DNA from: Cryptomeria japonica
Lineage: Eukaryota > Streptophyta > Pinopsida > Cupressales > Cupressaceae
Direction of reading: 5' to 3'
DNA: 32,500 bases
Assembly (NCBI RefSeq): GCF_030272615.1
Contig: NW_026729169.1
Span: forward strand, 70,001-102,500
In this document: positions 9,517 to 17,712 of the stretch, piece after piece
Position numbering within the stretch: the first letter of the stretch is position 1
Layout of the letters: each line of letters begins with the position of its first letter
Position numbers and translations under genes: made by a program
The notes under the pieces: model-generated
Told to the model about the DNA's origin: nothing
The model's input: only the letters and a program-made list of their open reading frames with translations
Database searches by the model: none

Positions 9517-9656
9517 CTATTTGTCTGATTCTCATACATGTGTAGTCTACAGGAGCAATTAGGACATCGACCCCAACTTTTGACTTCTTAACGAAAACAA
9601 GGTCTTTGAGGTTGACGTAATGCGCACAACCAGGGGAGTCGACCCATCAAACCCAA

Positions 9657-9673
9657 CACCTCCCCTATATAAG
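9657..9673 (-). promoter_or_regulatory. Putative Pol I spacer promoter core, copy 10
   Basis: Core identical to copy 8, 157 bp after copy 9. Confidence 0.53.
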
Positions 9674-9813
9674 CTATTTGTCCGATTCTCATACATGTGT
9701 AGCCTACAGGAGCCATTAGGACATTGACCCCAACTTTTGACTTCTTAACGAAAACAAGGTCTTTGAGGTTGGCGTAATGCGCACAACCAAGGGAGTTGAC
9801 CCATCAAACCCAA

Positions 9814-9830
9814 CACCTCCCCTATATAAG
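9814..9830 (-). promoter_or_regulatory. Putative Pol I spacer promoter core, copy 11
   Basis: Core identical to copy 8, 157 bp after copy 10. Confidence 0.53.
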
Positions 9831-10033
9831 CTATTTGTCTGATTCTCATACATGTGTAGCCTGCAACAACGATTAGGACATCCACCCCAACTTCTGAATT
9901 CGTCTGCGTTGACCGCACCAAAGGTGCACGCCTTGGTGCTCACCAAAATCCGACTTCCGACTTCTTCTGCTATGCGGGGTCTTTGAGGTTGGCGCAGTGC
10001 GCACAACCAGGGGAGTCAACCCACCGAATGCAA

Positions 10034-10050
10034 CACCTCCCCTATATAAG
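10034..10050 (-). promoter_or_regulatory. Putative Pol I spacer promoter core, copy 12
   Basis: Core identical to copy 8. The 220-bp spacing to copy 11 is due to a GGTGCACGCCTTGG-containing insert near 9915-9950. Confidence 0.53.
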
Positions 10051-10190
10051 CTATTTGTCTGATTCTCATACATGCGTAGACTGCAGCAATGATTAGGACA
10101 TCCACCCCAACTTTTGACTTCTTAAACAAGACAGGGTCTTTGAAGTTGGTGCAGTGCACACAACCAGGGGAGTCGACCCATCAAACGCAA

Positions 10191-10208
10191 CACCTCCCCT
10201 ATATAAAG
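10191..10208 (-). promoter_or_regulatory. Putative Pol I spacer promoter core, copy 13 (most distal)
   Basis: The minus strand reads CTTTATATAGGGGAGGTG, with one extra T upstream of the TATATA; the start-site core is unchanged. It is the last copy before the G-rich field. Confidence 0.5.
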
Positions 10209-10230
10209 CTATTTGTCCGATTCTCATACG

Positions 10231-10469
10231 TGTAGTCTGCAGCAGCGATTAGGACATCGACCCCAACTTCCGAATTCGTTTGCATTGACCGCACCAAAGG
10301 TGCACGCCTTGGTGTGCACCTTGGAGTGCACTTTGGTGCTCACCTCGGTGCACACTTTGGTGTGCACCTCGGTGTGCACCAAAGGTGCGCACCTTGGAGC
10401 GCACCAAAGGTGTACACTTTGGAGCGCACCACATAGGGTCTTTGAGAGGTTGGCGCAGTGCGCACACCA
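10231..10469. repeat. Promoter-repeat tail with GTGCACC/GGAGCGCACC expansion
   Basis: The tail of a promoter repeat (GGACATCGACCCCAACTTCCG) is followed at about 10289-10430 by clustered palindromes and near-palindromes: GGTGCACGCC, GGTGTGCACC, GGTGCGCACC and TTGGAGCGCACC. It then returns to GGGTCTTTGAGAGGTTGGCG at 10435. The inserted motifs match those that dominate the 5S spacer further right. Confidence 0.75.
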
Positions 10470-11679
10470 AGGTGGGTGTTGAGGTGCGTGCCGAGGTGGG
10501 TGGGTGCTAGGGTGCGCTCCATGGTGGGTGCCAGGGTGGGTGCGTGCTAGGGTGGATTCCAAAGAGGGTCATAGGGTGGGTGCCAAGGTGGGTTGGTGAT
10601 ATAGTGGGTTCAAAGGTGGGTACTAGGGTGGGTTCCAAGGTGGGTCACAAGTTGGGTGCCAGGATGCGTGGGTGTTAGGTTGGGTGCCAAGGTGGGCTCC
10701 TGCGTGGGTGGGTGCTAGGGTGGGTTTCAAGGTGGACGCGAGGGCGGGTGCCAAGGTGGGTAACAAGTTGGGTGTTAGGATGGGTGAGTGCTAGAGTGGG
10801 TGCCAAGGTGGGTGGGTGCTAAGGTGGATGCCAAGGTGGTTCACAGGGTGGGTGGGTTCTAGGGTGAGTTCCAAGGTGGGTCACAGGTTTAGTGCTAGGG
10901 TGCGTGTCAAGGCGGGTGTCGAGGTGCCTGGGTGCTAGGGTGTGGATGCCAATGTGGGTCATAGGGTGGGTACTAGGGTGGGCTGCAATGTGGGTGCCAA
11001 GGTGGGTAACATGCTCGGTTGGTTCTAAATTGGGTGTCAGGGTGGGTGTGCACCCACCTTGCCCGAGGTGGGTGCCAAGGTGCCAGTGTGGGTGGGTGCT
11101 AAGGTGGATGCCAAGGTGGGTGAGAAGGTGGGTGATAGGTTGAGTGGTAGGATGGGTGGGTGCCAAGATGGGTCACAGGGTGGGTGCAAGGGTGGGTAGG
11201 TGCTAGGGTTGGTGTCAGGGTGGGTGGGTGCTAGGTTGGGTTCCAAGGTGGGTGCGAGGGTGAGTGTCAAGGTGGGTCACAGGTTAGGTGCTAGGATGGG
11301 TGAGTGCTAGGGTGCAAAGGTGCCAGGGTGGGTGCTAGGATGGGTCGATGCTAGGGTGAGTGGCAAGGTGGGTCCACAAGTGTCAAGGTGGGTGCCGAGG
11401 TGGGTGCCAACTTGGGTTCCAAGGTGGGTGCCAAGTGGGCGACTGCTATGGTGGATGCCAAGGTGGGTCACGGGGTGGGTGCCAAGTTGCTAGGTTGTGT
11501 TCCAAGGTGGGTGCCAACGTGGCTGCTAGGGTGCGTGGGTTAAAGGGTGTGTCACAACGTGGGTGCCAGGATGGGTGCGCACCCACACTGGCCAAGACGG
11601 GTGCAAGGTTGGGTTCCAAGCCCGGTCACAGGCTGGGTGCTAGGATGGGTGGGTGCCAAGGTGGGCACCAGGGTGGGTG
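10470..11679. repeat. G-rich GGTGGGTGCCAAGG-type degenerate repeats
   Basis: The + strand is a run of GGTGGGTGCCAAGGTGGG, GGTGGGTGCTAGGG and GGTGGGTCACAGG variants at roughly 12-20 bp spacing, almost without C runs. Many windows satisfy the four-G-run quadruplex pattern, for example near 11206-11228. Inverted CCCACC...GGTGGG motifs occur near 11049-11070 and 11579-11602. The frames seen are repeat translations rich in W, V, G and R (or T, H and P on the other strand). This field continues into the start of every 6-kb unit. Confidence 0.85.
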
Positions 11680-12190
11680 CACCCACCCTGGCCAAGGTGG
11701 GTCACGGGGTGGGTCCTAGGGTGGGTAACAGGGTGGGTACTAAGGTGCGTGCCAAGGTGGGTCATGGGGTGGGTGCCAAGGTGGGCACCAGGGTGGGTGT
11801 GCACCAACCCTAGCCAGGGTAGGTCACGGGGTGGTTGTCGGGGTGGGCGTCAAGGAGCCAAGGTGGGTGGCAAGTAGCCAAGTTGCGTGCCAAGGTGGGT
11901 GTCGGGGTGGGTGCCAAGGATCCAAGGTGGGTGCCAAGGAACCAAGGTGGGTGTCTGGGTGGGTGCCGAGGTGGGAGCCAGGGTGGGTCCCAAGGTGAGT
12001 GCAAAGGTGGGTGCCAGGGTCAAGGTGAGTGCCAATGTGGGTTCCAAGGTGCCAGGGTCAGGGTGAGTGCCAATGTGGGTTCAAAGGTGCTAAGTTGGGT
12101 GCGAGGTTGGGTGCGAGGGTGGGTGGGTGCCAAGGTGTGCTAGGTGGAAGCCCGGGTGGGTCGGCATCCCATGGGTGTCGAGTTGGGTGC
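11680..12190. repeat. G-rich repeats of unit 1
   Basis: Continuation of the GGTGGGTGCCAAGG field. It includes a canonical quadruplex-type run at 11706-11725 (GGGG, GGG, GGG, GGG with loops of 1, 5 and 1). Repeated in the other units from 17713, 23747 and 29781. Confidence 0.8.
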
Positions 12191-12540
12191 CTGATGGGTG
12201 CTTCTTGTCAAGTTTTAGTCGTCGGGACTCATTTCGAGCCTTAGAGGTCGTTTCTTGTCCGGTTGCCCTGTCTTCGACCTGGGAACCCAATTTTGGTCCT
12301 CGGGTCCCATTTTTTTTTGTCTCGCATCCCACTTTTGGCCTGTGGCCTTTTCGGGGTCGATTCTCGTTTTGGGCATCAGAGCATGTTTCTTCTCCTAAAA
12401 CCCAATATTTGTTTATTAAGTCTCGGAACACATTTTTGTTCTCGTGGACCCATCATGGGTCTTGGAACGCATTTGTGGTCCTTGGGTCCCATTTTGCATC
12501 CCGAAACTTGTGTTTTGGTGCTTGATCCCTATTTTGGGTG
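12191..12540. repeat. T-rich segment with degenerate GGTCCT(C/T)GGGTCCCATTTT repeats
   Basis: Several imperfect copies of a motif of about 30 bp, made of GGTCCTCGGGTCCCATTTT or CTCGTGGACCCAT...CATTT, occur here with a T9 run near 12310. It is far less GC-rich than its flanks. The frames through it (12127-12525 and others) look more like normal protein but have no recognisable domain and are shadows of the repeat motif. The same segment lies 6033, 12067 and 18101 bp further on. Confidence 0.6.
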
Positions 12541-12933
12541 CCCACCTTGCACCAAGTGCGCACCCGGGGCAAACCGAGCGCCTTGGTGCACCGGGGCAAG
12601 ATCGAGCGTGCACCCGAGGCGCCCCGAACATGCACCAAGGTGCACTCGGCCCACATGTGAGCGCAGGTCGTTGCGCCCGAGGTGGTGTGTGGGCACCGCG
12701 TTGCAGACGGGACACTGCACGCACACGACGCCCCGTCCAGGTGCACGCACGTAGGCCGGGCCGGGTGCACACCCGACGCCCTAGCAAGGTGCGCGCACCC
12801 GGGCAGGGCTCACACTTGGCGAACGGGGCGCACTTCGCGAGGGAGGGTGTGCACCTCGACGGGGGTGGGTGGCCGGGGTGGATTCGCACGTGGGTCGCGG
12901 TTTGCTAAGTACACACTGCGACAAGCTCATAAC
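12541..12933. other. GC-rich leader upstream of 5S copy 1
   Basis: GTGCAC and CCCGAGGCGCCCCG motifs fill the 390 bp before the 5S gene. The last 35 bases (TTTGCTAAGTACACAC...CATAAC) are AT-richer, with TAAGTA about 28 bases before the gene and a C at -1. Positions -28 and -1 are where angiosperm 5S genes carry external promoter elements. The TATA-like element is weak here. No gene seen. Confidence 0.55.
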
Positions 12934-13052
12934 GGGTGCGATCATACCAGCGTTAGTGCACCGGATCCCATCAGAACTCCGCAGTTAAGCGCGCTTGGGC
13001 CGGAGTAGTACTGGGATGGGTGACCTCCCGGGAAGTCCCGGTGTTGCACCCT
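12934..13052 (+). rRNA. 5S ribosomal RNA, copy 1
   Basis: This encodes the RNA of the large ribosomal subunit transcribed by RNA polymerase III. The 119-bp gene starts GGGTGCGATCATACCAGC and ends GTTGCACCCT. The ends pair (GGGTGC with GCACCC) to form helix I. The internal promoter is intact: box A about 12983-13000 (AGTTAAGCGCGCTTGGG), intermediate element about 13003-13010, and box C about 13013-13038 (GGATGGGTGACCTCCCGG). The CGTTAGTGCACC and GCAGTTAAGCGCGC variants point to a gymnosperm. It is on the opposite strand to the putative Pol I promoters. I see no mutation suggesting a pseudogene. Confidence 0.98.
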
Positions 13053-13064
13053 TTCTTAGTTTTT
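13053..13064 (+). terminator. Pol III terminator, 5S copy 1
   Basis: The gene end runs into TTCTTAGTTTTT. The first T run is broken by a C; the T5 run at 13060-13064 is the likely stop signal. Confidence 0.75.
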
Positions 13065-13500
13065 CGCCGGGCGTCGCAATGCTATTTGAATAAACCTTTT
13101 GCCCGTTTGCGTTCTCGTCGGGGCCGGGCCGGGCCGGGGTGCGCTGCCCGCACTACCGCGCGCGCGGGGGCGACACCGAGCGCGCACCCGAGGCGCCCCG
13201 AGCACACAGGCCACGGTGCAACCCGGGCGTTGTGCGCGCACCCCGGTGCGCCCGAGGTGCTGCGCGCGCACCCAGGTGAAATCGGTGTGCACCTCGGCCA
13301 GTGCGCGCTCGGTCGAGTCGCGCACGTTGGCCAAGGTGCACGGTGATGTTTCTTACTCTAAGGTTCCGCACCAGACGCCCGGGACAGGTGAGCGAAGCTG
13401 GGCGGGGCCGGGTGCGCGGCCGGGGCAGGTGCACGCAGCTAGAGAGAGCTTTGGAGCACACCAGAGGTGCGCACCTTGGAGCACACTTCGGAGCGCACCA
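13065..13500. other. GC-rich trailer downstream of 5S copy 1
   Basis: Non-repetitive GC-rich sequence with a (CG)5 run at 13157-13166, CCGGGCCGGGCCGGGG before it, and CGCACCC/GGTGCGC motifs. No gene is recognised. The single short T-rich stretch is at the 5S terminator. Confidence 0.6.
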
Positions 13501-14290
13501 ATGATGCGCTCCATTCAAAAGTTTCCTGAAAAGGCAAAAAAAGTTGAGATTATAGAATTTCCCACTTGAGAGATTGTAAAAAAAAAAAATTTAAAATGAA
13601 GGAAACGCGGGTGCCAAGGTGTGCGCGCCCGGGTGCGCAGCCCAGCCAAGGTGTGCGCACCAAGGCGCCCACCCTGGCGAAGGTGCACGCAAGGTGCGCA
13701 CCCGAGGCAAACCGGACAATTAACCCAACTTTCGACTTCGCGCGCACCTGCGCACCTTGGAGCGCACTTCGGAGCGCTCCTTGGTGCGCACCAATCTTGG
13801 GCACCTCGGAGTGCACCATGGCGCCCACCAAGGTGCGCACCCGGGGCAAACCGAGCTCCGACTTCGTGCGCACCTTGGAGCGCACGAAAGGTGCGCACCA
13901 TGGCGCCCACCAAGGTGCGCAGCCCAGCCAAGGCGTGCGCATCAAGGTGCGCACCCTGGCGAAGGTGCGCACCCGGGGCAAACCGAGCTCCGACTTCGTG
14001 CGCACCTTGGAGCGCACAAAGGGTGCGCAACCCAGCCAAGGTGTGCGCACCCCGGGCAAACCGAGCTCCGAATCGTGCGCACCTTGGAGCACACTTCGGA
14101 GCCCTCCTTGGTGCGCACCGATGTTGCGCACCTCGGAGCGCACCCGGGGAAAACAATGCAATTAACCCGACTTTCGACTTCGTGGGCACCTCGGAGCGCT
14201 CTCGGGTTCGCACCTCGGAGCACACCGAGGTGCGCACCTTTGATGCGCTGCCTTCACCAATTTCCAGAAAAGGCAAGAAAACATTGAGAA
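13501..14290. repeat. Diverged AT-rich block followed by GTGCGCACC-rich subrepeats (unit 1)
   Basis: At 13502-13612 there is a diverged AT-rich block (TTTCCTGAAAAGGC, an A12 run, TTTAAAATGAAGG). It is followed by CACCTTGGAGCGCAC, CTTCGGAGCGCTCCTTGG and CCCGGGGCAAACCGAGCTCC motifs. A truncated AT block appears at 14239-14290. The same layout recurs in all units. Confidence 0.75.
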
Positions 14291-15721
14291 GGTGTGCGCA
14301 CCGAGGTGCCCACCCTGGCGAAGGTGCACGCGAGGTGCGCACCCGGGGCAAACCGGGCTCCGACTTCGTGCACGCCATGCTGCGCACCTTGGAGGGCCAT
14401 GGTGCGCACCTTGGAGCACACTTCGGAGCGCTCAATGGTGCCCAACCCAGCCAAGGTGCCCACCGCGGCGAAGGTGCACGCGAGGTGCGCACCCGGGGCA
14501 AACCGGGCTCCGACTTCGTGCACGCCGCACCTTGGAGCACACTTCGGAGCGCTCCTTGGTGCGCACCAGGGCGCGCAACCCAGCCGAGGTGCCCACCCCG
14601 GCGAAGGTGCACGCGGGGTGCGCACCCGGGGCAAACCGGGCTCCGACTTCGTGCACGCCATGGTGCCCACCGCGCCAAGGTGCACGCGAGGTGCGCACCC
14701 GGGGCAAACCGGGCTCCGACTTCGTGCACGCCGCACCTTGGAGCACACTTCGGAGCGCTCCTTGGTGCGCACCAGGGCGCGCAACCCAGCCGAGGTGCCC
14801 ACCCCGGCGAAGGTGCACGCGAGGTGCGCACCCGGGGCAAACCGGGCTCCGACTTCGTGCACGCCATGGTGCCCACCGCGGCGAAGGTGCACGCGAGGTG
14901 CGCACCCGGGGCAAACCGGGCTCCGACTTCGTGCACGCCGCACCTTGGAGCACACTTCGGAGCGCTCCTTGGTGCGCACCATGGTGCCCACCAGGGCGCG
15001 CAACCCCGCCGAAGGTGCACGCGAGGTGCACACCCGGGGCAAACCGGGCTCCGACTTCGTGCACGCCGCACCTTGGAGCACACTTCGGAGCGCTCCTTGG
15101 TGCGCACCAGGGCGCGCAACCCCGCCGAAGGTGCACGCGAGGTGCGCACCCGGGGCAAACCGGGCTCCGACTTCGTGCACGCCATGGTGCGCACCAGGGT
15201 GCCCACCGCGGCGAAGGTGCGCACCCGGGGCAAACCGGGCTCCGACTTCGTGCACGCCGCACCTTGGAGCACACTTCGGAGCGCTCCTTGGTGCGCACCA
15301 GGGCGCGCAACCCAGCCGAGGTGCCCACCCCGGCGAAGGTGCACGCGAGGTGCGCACCCGGGGCAAACCGGGCTCCGACTTCGTGCACGCCATGGTGCCC
15401 ACCGCGGCGAAGGTGCGCACCCGGGGCAAACCGGGCTAGGACTTCGTGCACGCCGCACCTTGGAGCACACTTCGGAGCGCTCCTTGGTGCGCACCATGGT
15501 GCCCACCAGGCCGCGCAACCCAGCCAAGGTGTGCGCACCAAGGTGCACGCGAGGTGCGCACCCGGGGCAAACCGGGGTCCGGCTTCGTGCACGCCGCACC
15601 TTGGAGCACACATCGGGGCGCTCCCGGGTTCGCACCGGCGTTGCGCACCGTGGTGGGCACCTCGGAGCGCACCGTGGTGGGCACCTCGGAGCACACCAAG
15701 GTGGGCAGCGAGGTGCGCACC
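14291..15721. repeat. 133+74-bp composite subrepeats of unit 1
   Basis: GGCGAAGGTGCACGCGAGG and CCCGGGGCAAACCGGGCTCC recur at alternating spacings near 133 and 74 bp, giving a composite period of about 207 bp. The longer part adds CACCTTGGAGCACACTTCGG, AGCGCTCCTTGGTGCGCACC and AGGGCGCGCAACCC. GGTGCGCACC palindromes are dense. This produces the longest open frames in the window (up to 741 codons, minus strand); their repetitive Cys/Arg/Pro-rich translation and simultaneous openness of other frames show they are not genes. Confidence 0.88.
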
Positions 15722-17712
15722 TTTGATGCGATGCCTTCACTAATTTCCATAAAAGGCAAAAGAAAACGAGATTTTAAAATTTCCGTTTTGAAAGATAGTG
15801 AGAAAAAGGGAATGCTGGTGCCATCTTGAGCCCGCCCTGGTGCGCAGCCCAGCCAAGGTGTGCGCACCAAGGTGCCCACCCTGGCGAAGGTGCGCGCCCG
15901 GGCAATTAACCCAACTTCCAACTTCGCGCGCGCCAGGGTGGGAGCGCACCCAACAACCGGGCCTGGGAAGAGCCAATGCGAGAAACCCCACCAAACGCTC
16001 TGACAAAAAAAGAGGGGGCGCTCCAGTAACCCCGCTTCGGAGCGCACCCTGGGCAAACCCAGCCAGGGTGCCCACCCCGGCCAAGGTGCAGGCGAGGTGC
16101 GCACCCGGGGCAAACCGGGCTCCGACAACGTGCACGCCGCACCTTGGAGCACACTTCGTAGCGCTCCCGGGTGCGCACCTCAGAGCACACCAAGGTGGGC
16201 AGCGAGGTGCGCACCTTTGATGCGCTGCCTTCACTAATTTCCAGAAAAGGCAAAAAAAAGAGGAGATTTTAAAATTTCCGTTTTGAAAGATAGTGAAAAA
16301 AACGGAACGCGGGTGCCATCTTGAGCCCGCCCGGGTGCACAGCCCAGGTAAGGTGCCCACCCTGGCAAAGGTGCGCACCCGGGCAATTAACCCTACTTCC
16401 GACTTCGTGCGCGCCAGGGTGGCAACCGGGCCTGGGAAGAGCCAATGCGAGAAACCCCACCAAACGCTCCGACAAAAAAAGAGGCGGCGCTCCAATAACC
16501 CCGCTTCGGAGCGCAGCCGGGGCAAACCCAGCCAAGGTGCCCACCCCGACGAAGGTGCACGCGAGGTGCGCACCCGGGGCAAACCGGGCTCCGACAACGT
16601 GCACGCAGCACCTTGGAGCACACTTCGAAGCACTCCCGGGTGCCCACCGGCGTTGCGCACCGTGGTGGGCAGCGAGGTGCGCACCTTTGATGCGCTGCCT
16701 TCACTAATTTCCAGAAAAGGCAAAAAAAAATGAGATTTTAAAATTTCCGTTTTGAAAGATAGTGAAAAAAACGGAACGCGGGTGCCATCTTGAGCCCGCC
16801 CTGGTGCGCAGCCCAGGCAAGGCATGCGCACCAAGGTGCCCACCCGCGGTGCACACCCGGGGCAAACCGGGCTCCGACTTCGTGCAGGCCGCACCTTGGA
16901 GCACACTTCGGAGCGCTCCTTGGTGCGCACCATGGTGCCCACCAGGGCGCACCCGGGGCAAACCGGGCTCCGACTTCGTGCACGCCGCACCTTGGAGCAC
17001 ACATCGGAGCGCTCCCAGGTTCGCACCAGCGTTGCGCACCTTTGATGCGCTGCCTTCACTAATTTCCAGAAAAGGCAAAAAAAAACGATATTTTAAAATT
17101 TCCGTTCTGAAAGATAGTGAAAAAAACGGAACGCGGGTGCCATCTTGAGCCCTTCCTGGTGCGCAGCCCAGGCAAGTTGTGCGCACCAAGGTGCCCACCC
17201 TGGCGGAGGTGCGCGCCCGGGGCAAACCGGGCTCCGACTTCGTGCACTGCATGGTGCCCACCAAGGCGCGCAACCCAGCCAAGGTGCCCACCGCAGCGAA
17301 GGTGCACGCGAGGTGCGCACCCGAGGTGCACACCCGGGGCAAACCGAGCTCCGACTTCGTGCACGCCGCACCTTGGAGCACACTTCAGAGCGCTCCTTGG
17401 TGCGCACCAGGGCGCGCAACCCAGCCAAGGTGCTCACCCCGGCGAAGGTGCACGCGAGGTGCGCACCCGGGGCAAGCCGGGCTCGGACTTCGTGCACGCC
17501 GCACCTTGGAGCACACATCGGAGCGCTCCCGGGTTCGCACCAGCATTGCGCACCTTTGATGCGCTGCCTTCACTAATTTCCAGAAAAGGCAAAAAAAAAA
17601 AAAAAACGAGATTTTAAAATTTCCGTTTTGAAAGATAGTGAAAAAAACGGAACGCGGGTGCCATCTTGAGCCCGCCCTGGTGTGCAGCCCAGGCAAGTTG
17701 TGCGCACCAAGG
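15722..17712. repeat. Alternating AT-rich hairpin blocks and GC-rich subrepeats (unit 1)
   Basis: A block of about 110 bp beginning TTTGATGCG(C/A)TGCCTTCACT recurs at about 15722, 16217, 16687, 17040 and 17557, separated by 350-520 bp of GC-rich sequence. Each has GAAAAGGC plus a poly-A run (up to 16 A), GATTTTAAAATTTCCG and ATCTTGAGCCC. Two of the intervals also share CCGGGCCTGGGAAGAGCC and GAAACCCCACCAAACGCTC. Short frames beginning MKKTERGCHLEP repeat with the block and are artefacts. Confidence 0.85.
16276..16307. repeat. AT-rich block hairpin, unit 1
   Basis: TTCCGTTTT at 16276-16284 and AAAACGGAA at 16299-16307 form a perfect 9-bp stem with a 14-base loop (GAAAGATAGTGAAA). The same stem is at 16745-16776 and 17621-17652. 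At 17100-17131 one pair is lost (TTCCGTTCT), and at about 15779 it is imperfect. Confidence 0.8.

Larger units (their letters stand above)
9218..10230 (-). repeat. 157-bp tandem repeats with six promoter copies
   Basis: Promoter-like cores at 9343, 9500, 9657, 9814, 10034 and 10191 are spaced 157, 157, 157, 220 and 157 bp. Units consist of AGGTCTTTGAGGTTGGCG, CAACCAGGGGAGTCGACCC, the core, CATACATGTGTAGCCTGCAG and GGACATCGACCCCAACTT. They correspond to the 311-bp unit with its second half deleted. The 220-bp unit has gained a CACCAAAGGTGCACGCCTTGG insert. Confidence 0.88.
11680..17712. repeat. 6.03-kb 5S-containing tandem unit 1 (6033 bp)
   Basis: The sequence from CACCCACCCTGGCCAAGG at 11680 recurs at 17713, 23747 and 29781. 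Order inside the unit: G-rich repeats to about 12190, T-rich segment to 12540, GC-rich leader, 5S gene, GC-rich trailer, then subrepeats and AT-rich blocks. Unit 1 is one base shorter than units 2 and 3, owing to a missing base near 14671. It also has private substitutions, such as GCACACCC at about 15028 and 16856, where units 2 and 3 read GCGCACCC and GCACGCCC. Confidence 0.95.

Noticed and set aside
6065-10208. Pol II promoters on the + strand (TATATAAG)
   Set aside because: Not excluded, but no gene follows on the + strand, the conserved GGGG on the minus strand fits the Pol I start, and the spacing is typical of rDNA spacer repeats. Kept as an alternative in the entries.
10470-12190. Interstitial telomere repeats, because GCTAGGG and CTAGGGTGGG are frequent
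   Set aside because: The plant telomere repeat TTTAGGG is not present in tandem; the core motif is GGTGGGTGCCAAGG with irregular spacing.
12127-12908. Frames of 130-163 codons in the T-rich segment upstream of 5S, repeated in each unit
   Set aside because: They look less repetitive, but overlap each other on both strands, contain the repeated GGTCCTCGGGTCCC motif and show no recognisable domain. There is no evidence for splice sites or a conserved frame.
13515-15740. A 741-codon minus-strand open frame and overlapping frames of 380-707 codons on both strands, repeated in units 2 and 3
   Set aside because: Several frames on both strands are open at once over the same GC-rich subrepeats. Translations are monotonous Cys/Arg/Pro/Ala/His repeats with no domain, and frame lengths change with single-base differences between units (for example the 1-bp loss in unit 1).
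17581-17610. SINE or retroposed pseudogene, suggested by poly-A runs of up to 16
   Set aside because: The A runs are internal to a tandemly repeated block, no target-site duplication is visible, and no Pol III A/B box pair lies upstream within the block.
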